Numbered from the stretch's first letter, positions 1 to 7,530 are shown. The stretch is DNA of 10,102 nucleotides from Desulfobacterales bacterium (GCA_020345785.1 CP070771.1:3980592-3990693); one strand, 5' to 3'. A program made the numbers and translations. Notes: generated from the letters alone by a model not told the origin.

Positions 1-1
1 G

Positions 2-289
2 TTTTTGATGCTGGCTCTGTTTGTGGTATTAACACTTAAATTTACCCGGCGTAAAAAAGGTTTCAGAGTAACTCCAATGGACTTCCTGATTTTGTTTATT
101 GCAATTGTGGTACCGAATCTGCCGGACCCTCGTATTCAAAGCCTACAGATGGGCTTCCTGGCCACAAAGATGATCGTATTATTTTTCAGTTTTGAAGTGT
201 TGATTGGTGAATTGCGCGGCGAAATCAAACGGCAGGGGGTTGCAACCCTTGTTGCTTTATTGCTGGTAGCTGTAAGAGGCGTAATTTAG
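2..289 (+). CDS. C-terminal fragment of a WecA/MraY-like polyprenyl-phosphate sugar-1-phosphate transferase (partial)
   Basis: The frame is open from the window edge (first full codon at 2) to a TAG at 287-289, so only the C-terminal ~95 residues are visible and the start lies upstream. The fragment has three or four hydrophobic segments separated by short basic or charged loops. One loop is FTRRKKGFRVTP, and a VVPNLPDP segment precedes a FEVLIGELRGE stretch. From memory, this resembles the C-terminal extension of glycosyltransferase family 4 enzymes (UndP-GlcNAc-1-P transferase type) in Desulfobacterota EPS loci. Such enzymes transfer a sugar-1-phosphate to undecaprenyl phosphate at the inner membrane and start repeat-unit synthesis. 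The catalytic loops are outside the window, so the family call rests on the tail and on context. It lies 39 bp upstream of the TPR lipoprotein on the same strand, consistent with one operon. It could instead be another polytopic EPS membrane protein. Confidence 0.55.
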   Translation, partial: FLMLALFVVLTLKFTRRKKGFRVTPMDFLILFIAIVVPNLPDPRIQSLQMGFLATKMIVLFFSFEVLIGELRGEIKRQGVATLVALLLVAVRGVI

Positions 290-317
290 TTGATTCGTTA
301 ACTTTTTGACCAAAAAC

Positions 318-331
318 GAGAGGCAGGCGTG
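318..331 (+). promoter_or_regulatory. Ribosome binding site and GTG start of the TPR lipoprotein
   Basis: GAGAGG at 318-323 lies 5 nt before a GTG at 329-331. This GTG gives a protein that opens directly with a lysine-rich lipoprotein signal peptide, so the non-ATG start is the sensible choice. Confidence 0.7.
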
Positions 332-2734
332 AAAAAGATTAAACGCTTAACGATAGGGGTTGGTATCACGCTGATGGTGATAATACTGGCAGCGTGCAGC
401 AGTCCTGAAGAAAAGAAGATCAAGTTCTTTGAAAAAGGAAAGACACTTTATGAGCAGGAGGAATACTCCAAAGCTCGTTTGGAAATCAAAAATGCGCTGC
501 AGATTGTTCCTAAGTTTGCTGAAGGATATTACTGGCTCGGCCGGATTGAGCTAAAATTAGGCAATTTTAGAGCAGCCTACGGAAGTTATGTTAAAGCAGT
601 GGAATTAGATTCGGCGCTTCTGTCCGCCCAGTTGGAAATTGCAAAATTGCTTCTATTATCCCGTGAAACCGATACTGCCATGGAAAAGATTAAATTCATC
701 CTGGAAAAAGATCCCGATAACTATGATGCTCGGATATTGATGGGGTCTTTGCTCTTGATAAAGAAGGACACGAAGGGTGCCATTGAACACCTGGAAACGC
801 TTTATGCCGAAGGCAATAAACAGCAGGACATTTATTTAACGTTGGCCGCTGCCTATACTCAAAATAAGGATTTCAAAAAAGCAGAGGAAATTTACCAAAA
901 GGGACTGACGGATAATCCCGATTCGATGCCCCTGCATCAGGCGCTGGTTCAATTCTATCGCGATCAAAAGAGATTGGACGAAGCTGCCATGTTGCTGGAG
1001 AAAATTAGTGACCGCGAACCTGAAAACCGTATTTACAAAATCGGCCTTGCGACCCTTTACTGGGAAGACGGCCGGAAAAAGGCCGCTAATAATATAATCG
1101 ATGAAGTGATTTCAGTTGATCCAACCAATGAGGAAAATCGAATACTGGCAGCCCGGTTCTATCTGTCAGCAGGCCAACCGGATAAGGCAATTGAAATCTT
1201 CAACAGCGGAATCAAACAGAAGCCGGAGTCTTTTAAGCTGCGGACCCTGCTCGGCGAACTCTATGCGTCTATAAATCAGCCCCAAAAGGCCATCGAGACG
1301 CTGGAGGAATGCTTGACCTTGGACAAAGACCCGACAACTCCGGGTATTATCCAGGCAAAAAATGCACTGGCAAAAGTCCACCTCATGTTGCGACAGGTTG
1401 AGGAAGCGGAAAAGTATGTGAACGAAGTTCTTCAACAGGAACCAAAAAGTGTAGAGGGGCATTTCAACAGGGGCAATATTTTTCTGATTAAAGGTGACGG
1501 CGTCAATGCGGTCTCGGAGTTCAGAACCGTCATCAATGATCGCCCCCAGTTTATTACCGGTTATCTCCGGCTCGCCAGCGCCCATGTCTTAAACCAGGAG
1601 TTGGAGTTGGCGGTGGATACACTGCAAAACGCTTTGAAAATCAATCCCCAATCCAAAGAAGTGCGCCGGGCCTTGGCCCGAATCTATCTGATGAAAAAAG
1701 ACAATGCCGCGGCAGCAAATCAATTGCGGGAAATTCTTAAAATAGACCCCGATGATACCGCTGCCAGAGCCGACCTGGGAGATTTCCTGCTGGCGGAAGA
1801 AGACCTTAAAGGCGCTGAAAAAGAATTTCTGATGCTAAAGAAGGGCGCATCCAAGGAACCTCTGCTTTATATCCGGTTGAGCCGGTTTTATTTAAAGCAG
1901 AATAAATATGATCAGGCATTGGAGATACTGGAAGAAGGATATAAACAGAACCCGAATTCTGCCGCGTTGTTGACGGGCTTGACGCAGATGTATGTGCGGC
2001 AGAAAAATTACCATTCGGCAATATCGTTATGTGAGCAGCGACTTGATGAGAATCCGAAAGATGCATTTACTTACAACTTGCTTGGCTGGGTGTACAGTGA
2101 GTCAAAAAATTTCGAAGAAGCCGAGAAAGCAATAAAGACCGCGATCGAGATACAGCCGCTCTGGCCGACAGCCCATAATAATCTTGCCAGGCTTTACCTG
2201 GTTCAAGGGAAAAAGAAAGAGGCTGCAGAAAAATTTGAGGCCGCCATTCAGCGCAATCCCAAAAACCCGTCGGCGTACCTGTCACTTGCTTTATTATATG
2301 AAGGCGACCGTGACTTTACCAATGCCATTAAAGTATATGAACGAGCGTTGACAGTGAACCCCAAATTTTGGTTTGCTGCCAACAATCTGGCGTTCCTGAT
2401 CAGCGAGTATTCCAGTAAGCCCTCGGATCTCGAACGGGCGATGCAGCTCGCGCAGGAAGCCCTGAACCTGCAACCCGGGAATTCGGCGGTCCTGGATACC
2501 ATCGGCTGGATACACTACCGCATGGAGGATATAAATCAGGCCCGGGGGTTTATCGAAAAGGCACTTGCCGGTGCACCGGATAGCCCTATTTTAAATTATC
2601 ACATGGCCATGGTGCTTTACAAAAACGGCGAAACCGAGCAAGCCCGTCAAAAATTGGAAAAGGCTTTGGAAGGTGAAGAAGACTTCTATGGGCGTCCGTT
2701 AGCCGAGGAGACTTTAAAAAAGGTTACAAGCTAA
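329..2734 (+). CDS. prsT: PrsT-like TPR-repeat lipoprotein of an XrtA/PEP-CTERM-type EPS locus
   Basis: The protein has 801 residues. The N-terminus is a lipoprotein signal: basic MKKIKR, a hydrophobic stretch, then the lipobox LAAC with the lipidated Cys at residue 23. Nearly all of the rest (about 35-790) is a solenoid of roughly 22 TPR units at ~34-residue spacing, with recurring motifs such as NNLARLYLVQGKKKEA and YNLLGWVYSESKNFEEA. TPR solenoids are protein-binding scaffolds. In XrtA/PEP-CTERM loci a very large TPR lipoprotein (PrsT) sits beside the EPS export genes, but its exact function is not settled. It is somewhat shorter than my recollection of typical PrsT (~900 residues). By signal type it should be anchored to a membrane and face the periplasm. 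The residue after Cys23 is Ser, not Asp, so outer-membrane sorting is plausible by the E. coli rule. The symbol is given because of family and position; a generic TPR lipoprotein is the alternative. Confidence 0.75.
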   Translation: MKKIKRLTIGVGITLMVIILAACSSPEEKKIKFFEKGKTLYEQEEYSKARLEIKNALQIVPKFAEGYYWLGRIELKLGNFRAAYGSYVKAVELDSALLSAQLEIAKLLLLSRETDTAMEKIKFILEKDPDNYDARILMGSLLLIKKDTKGAIEHLETLYAEGNKQQDIYLTLAAAYTQNKDFKKAEEIYQKGLTDNPDSMPLHQALVQFYRDQKRLDEAAMLLEKISDREPENRIYKIGLATLYWEDGRKKAANNIIDEVISVDPTNEENRILAARFYLSAGQPDKAIEIFNSGIKQKPESFKLRTLLGELYASINQPQKAIETLEECLTLDKDPTTPGIIQAKNALAKVHLMLRQVEEAEKYVNEVLQQEPKSVEGHFNRGNIFLIKGDGVNAVSEFRTVINDRPQFITGYLRLASAHVLNQELELAVDTLQNALKINPQSKEVRRALARIYLMKKDNAAAANQLREILKIDPDDTAARADLGDFLLAEEDLKGAEKEFLMLKKGASKEPLLYIRLSRFYLKQNKYDQALEILEEGYKQNPNSAALLTGLTQMYVRQKNYHSAISLCEQRLDENPKDAFTYNLLGWVYSESKNFEEAEKAIKTAIEIQPLWPTAHNNLARLYLVQGKKKEAAEKFEAAIQRNPKNPSAYLSLALLYEGDRDFTNAIKVYERALTVNPKFWFAANNLAFLISEYSSKPSDLERAMQLAQEALNLQPGNSAVLDTIGWIHYRMEDINQARGFIEKALAGAPDSPILNYHMAMVLYKNGETEQARQKLEKALEGEEDFYGRPLAEETLKKVTS

Positions 2735-2745
2735 GAAGCTAAGAA
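2730..2745 (+). repeat. 8-bp tandem duplication spanning the stop codon
   Basis: GCTAAGAA occurs twice in direct tandem (2730-2737 and 2738-2745), and the first copy contains the TAA stop of the TPR gene. The following ~100 bp stay purine-rich with related words such as AAGAAGATTAGAGG. This looks like slippage-generated or degenerate repeat sequence. No function is evident. Confidence 0.5.
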
Positions 2746-2838
2746 TTTGAACCGTCGGAAGCTTGATATGTTGGATGCATTCAGTTAAGAAGATTAGAGG
2801 ATAATAGAATTAGATGGTTTGAGGTGGGATCAAGACAA

Positions 2839-2874
2839 GGTGAAGGTTGGACAACAAGGGCTGAGACCTTCACC
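2839..2874 (+). other. 9-bp perfect inverted repeat upstream of the export gene
   Basis: GGTGAAGGT (2839-2847) and ACCTTCACC (2866-2874) are perfect reverse complements around an 18-nt loop. The hairpin ends 21 nt before the ATG of the export gene and just upstream of its GGAG Shine-Dalgarno (2885-2888). No T-run follows, so it does not look like an intrinsic terminator. A 5'-UTR hairpin or a protein-binding operator is possible. No convincing promoter was found in this 161-bp gap. Confidence 0.45.
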
Positions 2875-2895
2875 AATATGCGGCGGAGAAAATAA

Positions 2896-3471
2896 ATGAA
2901 GAAAGCGAAAATGATGTGTTTAGTTGCGTTTTTGATGGTGGTCCCGCTATGTGCGACGGCGGGGGAACAGACCGTCGGCCCGCCGGAGGCAGACTATGTG
3001 ATAGGTCCCGGAGATGTGTTGGACATTTCGGTTTGGAAAGATAATGCACTGACAAAGCTGGTGACCGTTCTGCCGGACGGGAAAATATCATTCCCTTTGA
3101 TTGGAGAAGTCAGGGCCGGCGGCAAGACCGTCGCCCAACTCAGCCGGGAACTGGCGGGAAAGCTTGCCCGGTACGTGCCGGATGTTAACCTGAGTGTTGT
3201 GGTCGCCCGGGTTGACAGTATGCTGATTTATGTCATCGGCCGGGTGAACAAGCCGGGTATGTTTGAACTAAACGCCAACGTAAATGTTTTGCAGGCGCTG
3301 GCCATGGCGGGGGGATTGAATCCATTTGCCAAGAGAGGCGGTATTAAAATATTTCGCAAGCATGGCGATCAGAACCAGGTATTTGCCTTTGATTATGATG
3401 ATGTGACCAAGGGTGAAAAATTGGAGCAAAACATTCAATTGAAAAGGGGTGATGTTGTTGTGGTTCCTTAG
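2896..3471 (+). CDS. Wza/OPX-type polysaccharide export protein, short XrtA-associated form
   Basis: The protein has 191 residues. It has a Sec signal peptide (about 1-22, hydrophobic core CLVAFLMVVPLC, likely cleavage after ATA). A poly-export domain follows (about 33-108), opening with the characteristic DYVIGPGDVLDISVWKD. An SLBB-type beta-grasp domain comes next (about 109-165, with YVIGRVNKPGMFELN and LQALAMAGGLNPFA), and the protein ends at GDVVVVP. Proteins of this family form periplasmic or outer-membrane export rings for exopolysaccharide. No lipobox is apparent, and the protein stops after the SLBB region. It therefore lacks the additional domains and the C-terminal amphipathic helix that let E. 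coli Wza cross the outer membrane. It probably acts as a periplasmic ring needing a separate outer-membrane pore, for which the beta-barrel gene just downstream is the obvious candidate (inference). The ATG is supported by GGAG 7 nt upstream. Confidence 0.88.
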   Translation: MKKAKMMCLVAFLMVVPLCATAGEQTVGPPEADYVIGPGDVLDISVWKDNALTKLVTVLPDGKISFPLIGEVRAGGKTVAQLSRELAGKLARYVPDVNLSVVVARVDSMLIYVIGRVNKPGMFELNANVNVLQALAMAGGLNPFAKRGGIKIFRKHGDQNQVFAFDYDDVTKGEKLEQNIQLKRGDVVVVP

Positions 3472-3474
3472 TAT

Positions 3475-3564
3475 ATAAATCAGCGACCAGCGGCAAAGCC
3501 GCGGGTATAAGAAAGCTTCCTGGAAGGGACCGGGACAACACTCTGCCGCTGCTCGCTGATTTAT
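3475..3564 (+). repeat. 21-bp inverted repeat (one mismatch) filling the gap before the beta-barrel gene
   Basis: The arms 3475-3495 (begins ATAAATCAGCGACC) and 3544-3564 (ends GCTCGCTGATTTAT) are reverse complementary at 20 of 21 positions; the one mismatch is C3487 against C3552. The loop is 48 nt. A competing small hairpin, GCGGC-AAA-GCCGC, lies at 3490-3502, and TTCCTGGAA lies at 3517-3525. The element occupies almost the whole 105-bp gap, starts 3 nt after the export gene stop, and ends 1 nt before the GAAGG Shine-Dalgarno (3566-3570) of the next gene. The ends can be read as TA-flanked (TA at 3476-3477 and 3562-3563), so a small MITE-like insertion is possible. A transcript-stabilising or translation-modulating RNA hairpin is the other main reading. 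Confidence 0.65.
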
Positions 3565-3576
3565 TGAAGGTAGGGT

Positions 3577-4866
3577 ATGAAAAAGGTTGCTGTTGTATTG
3601 TTGGTGGCGTTGACTTGGGACCTCTTGCTGATGTCTGCACACGGAGATGAATTCCAAATCAAACCTTATGTCGCTGTTCGGGGTGAATACAATGATAATA
3701 TTTTCTTTGTTTCGGAAGATGAAGTCGATGACTATATCCTTACAATTAAGCCGGGTATAGAGTTGATTGAACGCACCGAGCGATTGGACGCAAAACTTAC
3801 CGGGGAGGTGGCCCCGTTTTTCTACGCGGACAATTCGGATTTAAATGATGTTGATCAGGATTACAGAGGGCGGATTGGATATCAGTTTAGCCCTCGATTC
3901 AACGGCAGGGCCGACGCTTTTTTTATTGTCGATAACAGACCGGACCGGGACCTTCTAGCGACCGGTTTGGTACAAGGTATTGACCAGCGCAACCGTTATC
4001 ATTTTGGCGCCGGAACGAATTATCTGCTTTCCGAGCGGGCGGCGGTAGATCTATCCTATAATTGGAATAGAGATGACTGGGACAAGGATGTTATAGACCG
4101 GGAAGATTTAACCGCCAATACAGCTAATCTTGGATTTCTCTACAGTTTAGGCGGTTGGCTGGAGAACTCGACAGGCCGCATGAATTTCGGATATGCGAAC
4201 TATGACTATGATACATCAAAAACAAAAAGTTTCTATGGCGGCATAGGTTTGGAGCATAAGTTCAGCGAGATTCTTGCCCTCGAGGTGGACGTTGGCGCGC
4301 GCTATTTTCATTCCAAATTTGATGTGAGCAAATTTGTTCCGGTTGCACCGGGTCTGCCCATCTTCGAATCGGTTGTCGAAAAGGAGAGCAATTCAGGATG
4401 GGGGGGGATTGGACAGGCTATCCTGGAATATCGTGGCGAGAAAACCCGCAGCAACCTTCTTGTCTCCCGCGATCTTGCGGCCAGCAGCGGCCGCACCGGT
4501 CCGACCGACCTCTTTCGGGTGGTCTTTTCCTATTATTATCGGTTTTTGGAAGAAATGCGCGTCGGTCTGACGGCCGGCTATTATCATAATAAGGCCAAAC
4601 AGGGGGATTTTTCATCGCAGGAGATCGACCAAGATACGTTTCGTATTCGTCCGAGTATCCGCTGGGAATTTTATGACAACTTTACACTGGAAGGGGCCTA
4701 TACATATACCTACATAGACGACAAAGAGTTTGATAATGATAGAGCGCAAAACAAGATTTTCCTGCAGGTCGCATATGGATTACCGCTCTTTGAGATTTTA
4801 GATGTGTTTACACCCGAAGGCCGGCAGGTCGTTTCGGGGGCGATCCCTTTACCAGAACCACGGTAA
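3577..4866 (+). CDS. Outer-membrane beta-barrel protein, XrtA/PEP-CTERM-associated type
   Basis: The protein has 429 residues. A signal peptide (about 1-23, ending SAHG before DEFQ) is followed by FQIKPYVAVRGEYNDNIFF. That opening is typical of outer-membrane barrels in these loci, where a strand leads into a Y-N-D-N-I-F turn. The rest alternates short amphipathic beta strands rich in Tyr, Phe and Gly (such as YRGRIGYQFSPRF and MRVGLTAGYYHNKAKQG) with acidic turns, giving an estimated 16-18 strands. After the last likely strand (IFLQVAYGLPLF) there is a ~25-residue Pro-containing tail, so the protein does not end in the usual C-terminal aromatic residue. Asp15 is an oddity within the signal core. 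By position it may be the pore partner of the short export protein, comparable to the Wzp/EpsX barrels described for Myxococcus EPS systems; this is inference. The start is supported by GAAGG at 3566-3570. Confidence 0.75.
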   Translation: MKKVAVVLLVALTWDLLLMSAHGDEFQIKPYVAVRGEYNDNIFFVSEDEVDDYILTIKPGIELIERTERLDAKLTGEVAPFFYADNSDLNDVDQDYRGRIGYQFSPRFNGRADAFFIVDNRPDRDLLATGLVQGIDQRNRYHFGAGTNYLLSERAAVDLSYNWNRDDWDKDVIDREDLTANTANLGFLYSLGGWLENSTGRMNFGYANYDYDTSKTKSFYGGIGLEHKFSEILALEVDVGARYFHSKFDVSKFVPVAPGLPIFESVVEKESNSGWGGIGQAILEYRGEKTRSNLLVSRDLAASSGRTGPTDLFRVVFSYYYRFLEEMRVGLTAGYYHNKAKQGDFSSQEIDQDTFRIRPSIRWEFYDNFTLEGAYTYTYIDDKEFDNDRAQNKIFLQVAYGLPLFEILDVFTPEGRQVVSGAIPLPEPR

Positions 4867-4925
4867 GTAAACGGGTCGAAGTTTTTACAACCGGCTGAAT
4901 AAAAGTTGCGGCGAAGCCCCTAACG

Positions 4926-4964
4926 CCATTCATAAGCCACCCCGACCTATCGGGATGAGAATGG
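4926..4964 (+). other. Nested inverted repeats upstream of the chain-length gene
   Basis: An outer arm pair, CCATTC (4926-4931) and GAATGG (4959-4964), encloses an inner hairpin CCCGA-CCTA-TCGGG (4941-4954). They sit in the 203-bp gap between the barrel and chain-length genes. A short TTTT (4971-4974) follows 6 nt downstream, too weak and too distant for a confident intrinsic terminator. It could attenuate transcription between the two halves of the operon or be a REP-like extragenic palindrome. The remainder of the gap shows no clear promoter. Confidence 0.4.
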
Positions 4965-5069
4965 AAAAGGTTTTATCGTTACAGCGGGAGCGTGTTTTGT
5001 CGGTCCAAACTTAAACGATGCCGCTTACTTATGGATGGAGATAGGAGATAGTGTTTAAGGAGAGAATGA

Positions 5070-6650
5070 ATGGAAGCAACGCAGATGTTTCCCAAGGATT
5101 ATTTCGATATTTTGAAACGCAGAAAATGGAGCTTGATTTTACCGGCGCTGATCGTCATGCTGATCGGTATTGCCGTTGCGCTTGGGCTCCCACCGATATA
5201 TAAATCAACCTCTACCATTTTAATCGAGGAACAGGGAATTCCGTCCGATTTCGTCACCACCACTGTAACCAGCTATGCCGAACAGCGCCTGCAGACCATC
5301 AATCAGCGAATCATGAGTTTTTCCCGGTTGTTGGAAATCATTCAGCGCTTTGATCTGTACCCGGAATACAAAGATAAATGGACGACCGAAGAGATCGTGG
5401 AAAAGATGCAGGAGGACACAATCCTGGAGCCCATCAGCGCCGAGGTCATTGACCGCAGAACCGGCCGCCCGACATCTGCTACCATTGCATTCACGCTGTC
5501 GTATGAAGGGAAAAATCCCAGGACGGTGCTGCAGGTAGCCAATGTGCTGGCATCCCTGTTTCTGTCAGAAAATCTGCAGGAGCGCGAAAAACAGGCCAAG
5601 GAGACTTCAGCGTTTTTGGAGTCTGAATTGGATAAGCTTAAAACAGAATTAACCGACTTGGAGGCCAGGATTGCCGTTTTCAAAAAAGAGCACATTAATG
5701 AACTGCCTGAAGTGATGCAGGTTAATCTGCAGAGCCTGGATCGCATTGAGCGGGATATCGCTCTGGCAGGCCAGCAGCTGCGCAAGCTTAAAGAAAACGA
5801 ACAATATTATCTTACCCAGCTGGCAAGTATCGAACCCTACATCAATGATGAAGAAGAATCGACCAGTCGGCGCAGACTGGAAGAACTCAAAGTTGAATTG
5901 GTCCATTTAACAAAACGGTTTTCGGATGAATACCCCGACGTGAAAAAAACGCGGGCGGAGATTGCAGAGCTCGAGAAAACACTTGCCGCAACAGAGGGAA
6001 AGCGAAAATCGAATGGCCAGGCGCCTGATAATCCGGCCTATATCAACCTTGCGGCCCAGTTGGCAAGCACGCGTGCAGAAATTGACTCGACCAGGAGCAG
6101 TATTGAAACGCTTCAGCTGTCTGCCAAGGAATTTCGTCGAAGAATGTCGGCTACGCCCCATGTCGAGGAAGCCTACAACGCGATGATTGCTGAACGCAGC
6201 AACACACAGGCCAAATACAATGACCTGATGCAAAAGCTCATGGAAGCGCGGGTGGCGCAAGGCCTTGAAAAAGAGCAAAAGGGCGAACGATTCACCTTGA
6301 TCGACCCGGCCCGGTTGCCGGAAAAGCCGTTTAAGCCGAATCGCCTGGCAATCATTCTGATTGGTTTCGTGCTTGGTAGCGGTGCCGGCATCGGTTTGGC
6401 GGCGCTGCGAGAATTCAGTGATGATACGATTCGCAAAGTCGAGCAGCTGGAACGCGCCACCAAATTTCCGGTACTGGCCGGCATCCCCCGGATTTTAACT
6501 AATAAGGATATCATCCGTAGAAGATGGAAGCGGCTCGCCCTGGCAGGCGGCACGGTCTGTGTTATCGCGGCAGGACTGTTGGTATTTCACTTTGTCGTGA
6601 TGGATCTGCACATATTTTGGGCAAAACTGATGCGGCGGCTTGCTATTTAG
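5070..6650 (+). CDS. Wzz-family polysaccharide chain-length determinant, XrtA-associated
   Basis: The protein has 526 residues. It starts with a short cytoplasmic segment containing YFDILKRRKW, then a transmembrane helix (about 21-40), then PPIYKSTSTILIEEQ, the usual Wzz opening. The periplasmic part (about 45-420) is largely heptad-rich coiled coil, for example around ESELDKLKTELTDLEARIA. It ends in the Pro-rich motif PARLPEKPFKPNR (413-425), directly before the second transmembrane helix (about 425-444). A cytoplasmic stretch with FPVLAGIPRI and a third hydrophobic segment (about 489-510) follow, which is more than ordinary two-helix Wzz proteins have. These proteins oligomerise in the inner membrane and set EPS chain length, normally with a cytoplasmic tyrosine kinase. 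Here the kinase is a separate gene starting 40 bp downstream. The ATG at 5070 is chosen because AAGGAGA (5058-5064) lies 5-6 nt upstream; the ATG at 5066 is out of frame. Confidence 0.88.
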   Translation: MEATQMFPKDYFDILKRRKWSLILPALIVMLIGIAVALGLPPIYKSTSTILIEEQGIPSDFVTTTVTSYAEQRLQTINQRIMSFSRLLEIIQRFDLYPEYKDKWTTEEIVEKMQEDTILEPISAEVIDRRTGRPTSATIAFTLSYEGKNPRTVLQVANVLASLFLSENLQEREKQAKETSAFLESELDKLKTELTDLEARIAVFKKEHINELPEVMQVNLQSLDRIERDIALAGQQLRKLKENEQYYLTQLASIEPYINDEEESTSRRRLEELKVELVHLTKRFSDEYPDVKKTRAEIAELEKTLAATEGKRKSNGQAPDNPAYINLAAQLASTRAEIDSTRSSIETLQLSAKEFRRRMSATPHVEEAYNAMIAERSNTQAKYNDLMQKLMEARVAQGLEKEQKGERFTLIDPARLPEKPFKPNRLAIILIGFVLGSGAGIGLAALREFSDDTIRKVEQLERATKFPVLAGIPRILTNKDIIRRRWKRLALAGGTVCVIAAGLLVFHFVVMDLHIFWAKLMRRLAI

Positions 6651-6681
6651 TCATTCATCTATTCAACCAAGCACGAAACAC

Positions 6682-6693
6682 GGAGTGAGCATG
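6682..6693 (+). promoter_or_regulatory. Ribosome binding site deciding the kinase start
   Basis: GGAG at 6682-6685 lies 5 nt before ATG 6691. The same frame is open upstream to a TTG at 6640 inside the chain-length gene, but that extension (LFSHSSIQPSTKHGVS) looks non-coding. MKLRKALEKAKQTR is the expected start for this kinase type. Confidence 0.75.
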
Positions 6694-7527
6694 AAATTAA
6701 GAAAGGCACTGGAAAAGGCTAAACAAACTCGCGGGGAGGTAGCCAGGCTTGAGGTGGCAGAGAGGCCACCTGAGCTGCCAAAGGATGACGAAAAAAAATC
6801 CGACAAGGGATGGAAACCTCTGGTGTATTCGAAATCCAGGCATATTGAGTTGGATACCAAAGCCGTGCTGGAAAACAGGTGCATCTGCATCGATCCCAAT
6901 TCTACTGAAATTAACTGCTACAAAATTTTGAGGACCAAAATCCAGCAATTGACCAAATACAAGGGCTGGAACACCGTAATGATTACAAGCGCCCTGCCCG
7001 GAGAGGGAAAAACCCTGACGTCAATTAATCTGGCATTGACGTTTGCGAAAGCATACAACCAGACGGTAATGCTGGTCGACTGCGATCTGCGAAATCAAGA
7101 CATCCATAAAGTATTGGGTTTCCAGAGCAATGCGGGCTTGATCGACTATCTGGTGGATGACCGCCCTCTTCATGAGGCCATCATCTGGCCGGGGATTGAT
7201 AAGCTGACCGTGATGTCCGGAGGCCGCACGATTCAAGACAGTACGGAATTGCTGGGGTCTCCACGTATGCAGGCACTTGTCAAGGAGATGAAGTCCCGCT
7301 ATGATGACCGCTATGTCATATTTGATGTTCCACCATTGCTGGTCTTGGCCGATGCCTTGGCGTTGGCACCGTATATTGATTGCATTGTGATGGTAGTTGA
7401 GGAAGGAAGGACGTCCATGAGAGAGGCTATAAGGGCTTTGGAAATGCTGCCGAAAGAAAAGTTTATCGGCTTTGTCATGAACCGCCAGACATCAATCACA
7501 ACGGAGTACTATGGGTATTATAAGTAA
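6691..7527 (+). CDS. BY-kinase-like tyrosine autokinase of the EPS locus (CpsD/CapB type, XrtA-associated)
   Basis: The protein has 278 residues from the ATG at 6691. The basic N-terminal region (MKLRKALEKAKQTR) is followed by a variable linker to about residue 65. Next comes INCYKILRTKI (74-84), resembling the oligomerisation and activator-contact segment of BY-kinases. The nucleotide-binding motifs are in order: Walker A ALPGEGKT (101-108), Walker A' VMLVDCDLR (126-134) and Walker B YVIFDVPP (208-215). The C-terminus ends TEYYGYYK, a short cluster of four tyrosines (273, 274, 276, 277) that is probably the autophosphorylation tail. Such kinases phosphorylate each other's tails, and cycling of this state controls polymer length and export through the chain-length protein. 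It is a stand-alone cytoplasmic domain, as in CpsD/CapB and unlike fused Wzc. No cognate phosphatase is visible in the window. The next operon partner, the ATPase, is displaced by the inserted four-helix-bundle gene. Confidence 0.88.
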   Translation: MKLRKALEKAKQTRGEVARLEVAERPPELPKDDEKKSDKGWKPLVYSKSRHIELDTKAVLENRCICIDPNSTEINCYKILRTKIQQLTKYKGWNTVMITSALPGEGKTLTSINLALTFAKAYNQTVMLVDCDLRNQDIHKVLGFQSNAGLIDYLVDDRPLHEAIIWPGIDKLTVMSGGRTIQDSTELLGSPRMQALVKEMKSRYDDRYVIFDVPPLLVLADALALAPYIDCIVMVVEEGRTSMREAIRALEMLPKEKFIGFVMNRQTSITTEYYGYYK

Positions 7528-7530
7528 TTT

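Noticed and set aside
1166..1585. 139-codon open frame on the - strand within the TPR gene
   Set aside because: It lies wholly opposite a well-supported coding region, shows no family signature, and its composition is that of a reverse-strand shadow. The - strand frames at 5342-5785, 5907-6278 and 6173-6553 are rejected for the same reason.
2747..2805. Possible sigma-70 promoter before the export gene (TTGAAC or TTGATA with GATAAT at 2800-2805)
   Set aside because: The -10-like GATAAT has no -35-like hexamer at acceptable spacing, and the region is a low-complexity repeat tract. No sigma-54 GG-N10-GC pattern was found either.
3490..3536. Resemblance of GGCAAAGCCGCGGGT...CCGGG to the 3' half of a c-di-GMP-I (GEMM) riboswitch
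   Set aside because: The conserved upstream GGCAAACC-hairpin with its GAAA loop is missing, and the segment is better explained as part of the 3475-3564 inverted repeat. It is kept only as a remark in a finding.
4955..5014. Small ORF of 19 codons (MRMEKVLSLQRERVLSVQT) before the chain-length gene
   Set aside because: There is no Shine-Dalgarno, the start lies inside the 4926-4964 inverted repeat, and the length is within chance expectation.
6640..6690. Earlier TTG start for the kinase, overlapping the end of the chain-length gene
   Set aside because: The extension has no family-like sequence or Shine-Dalgarno, whereas ATG 6691 has GGAG 5 nt upstream and the expected N-terminus.
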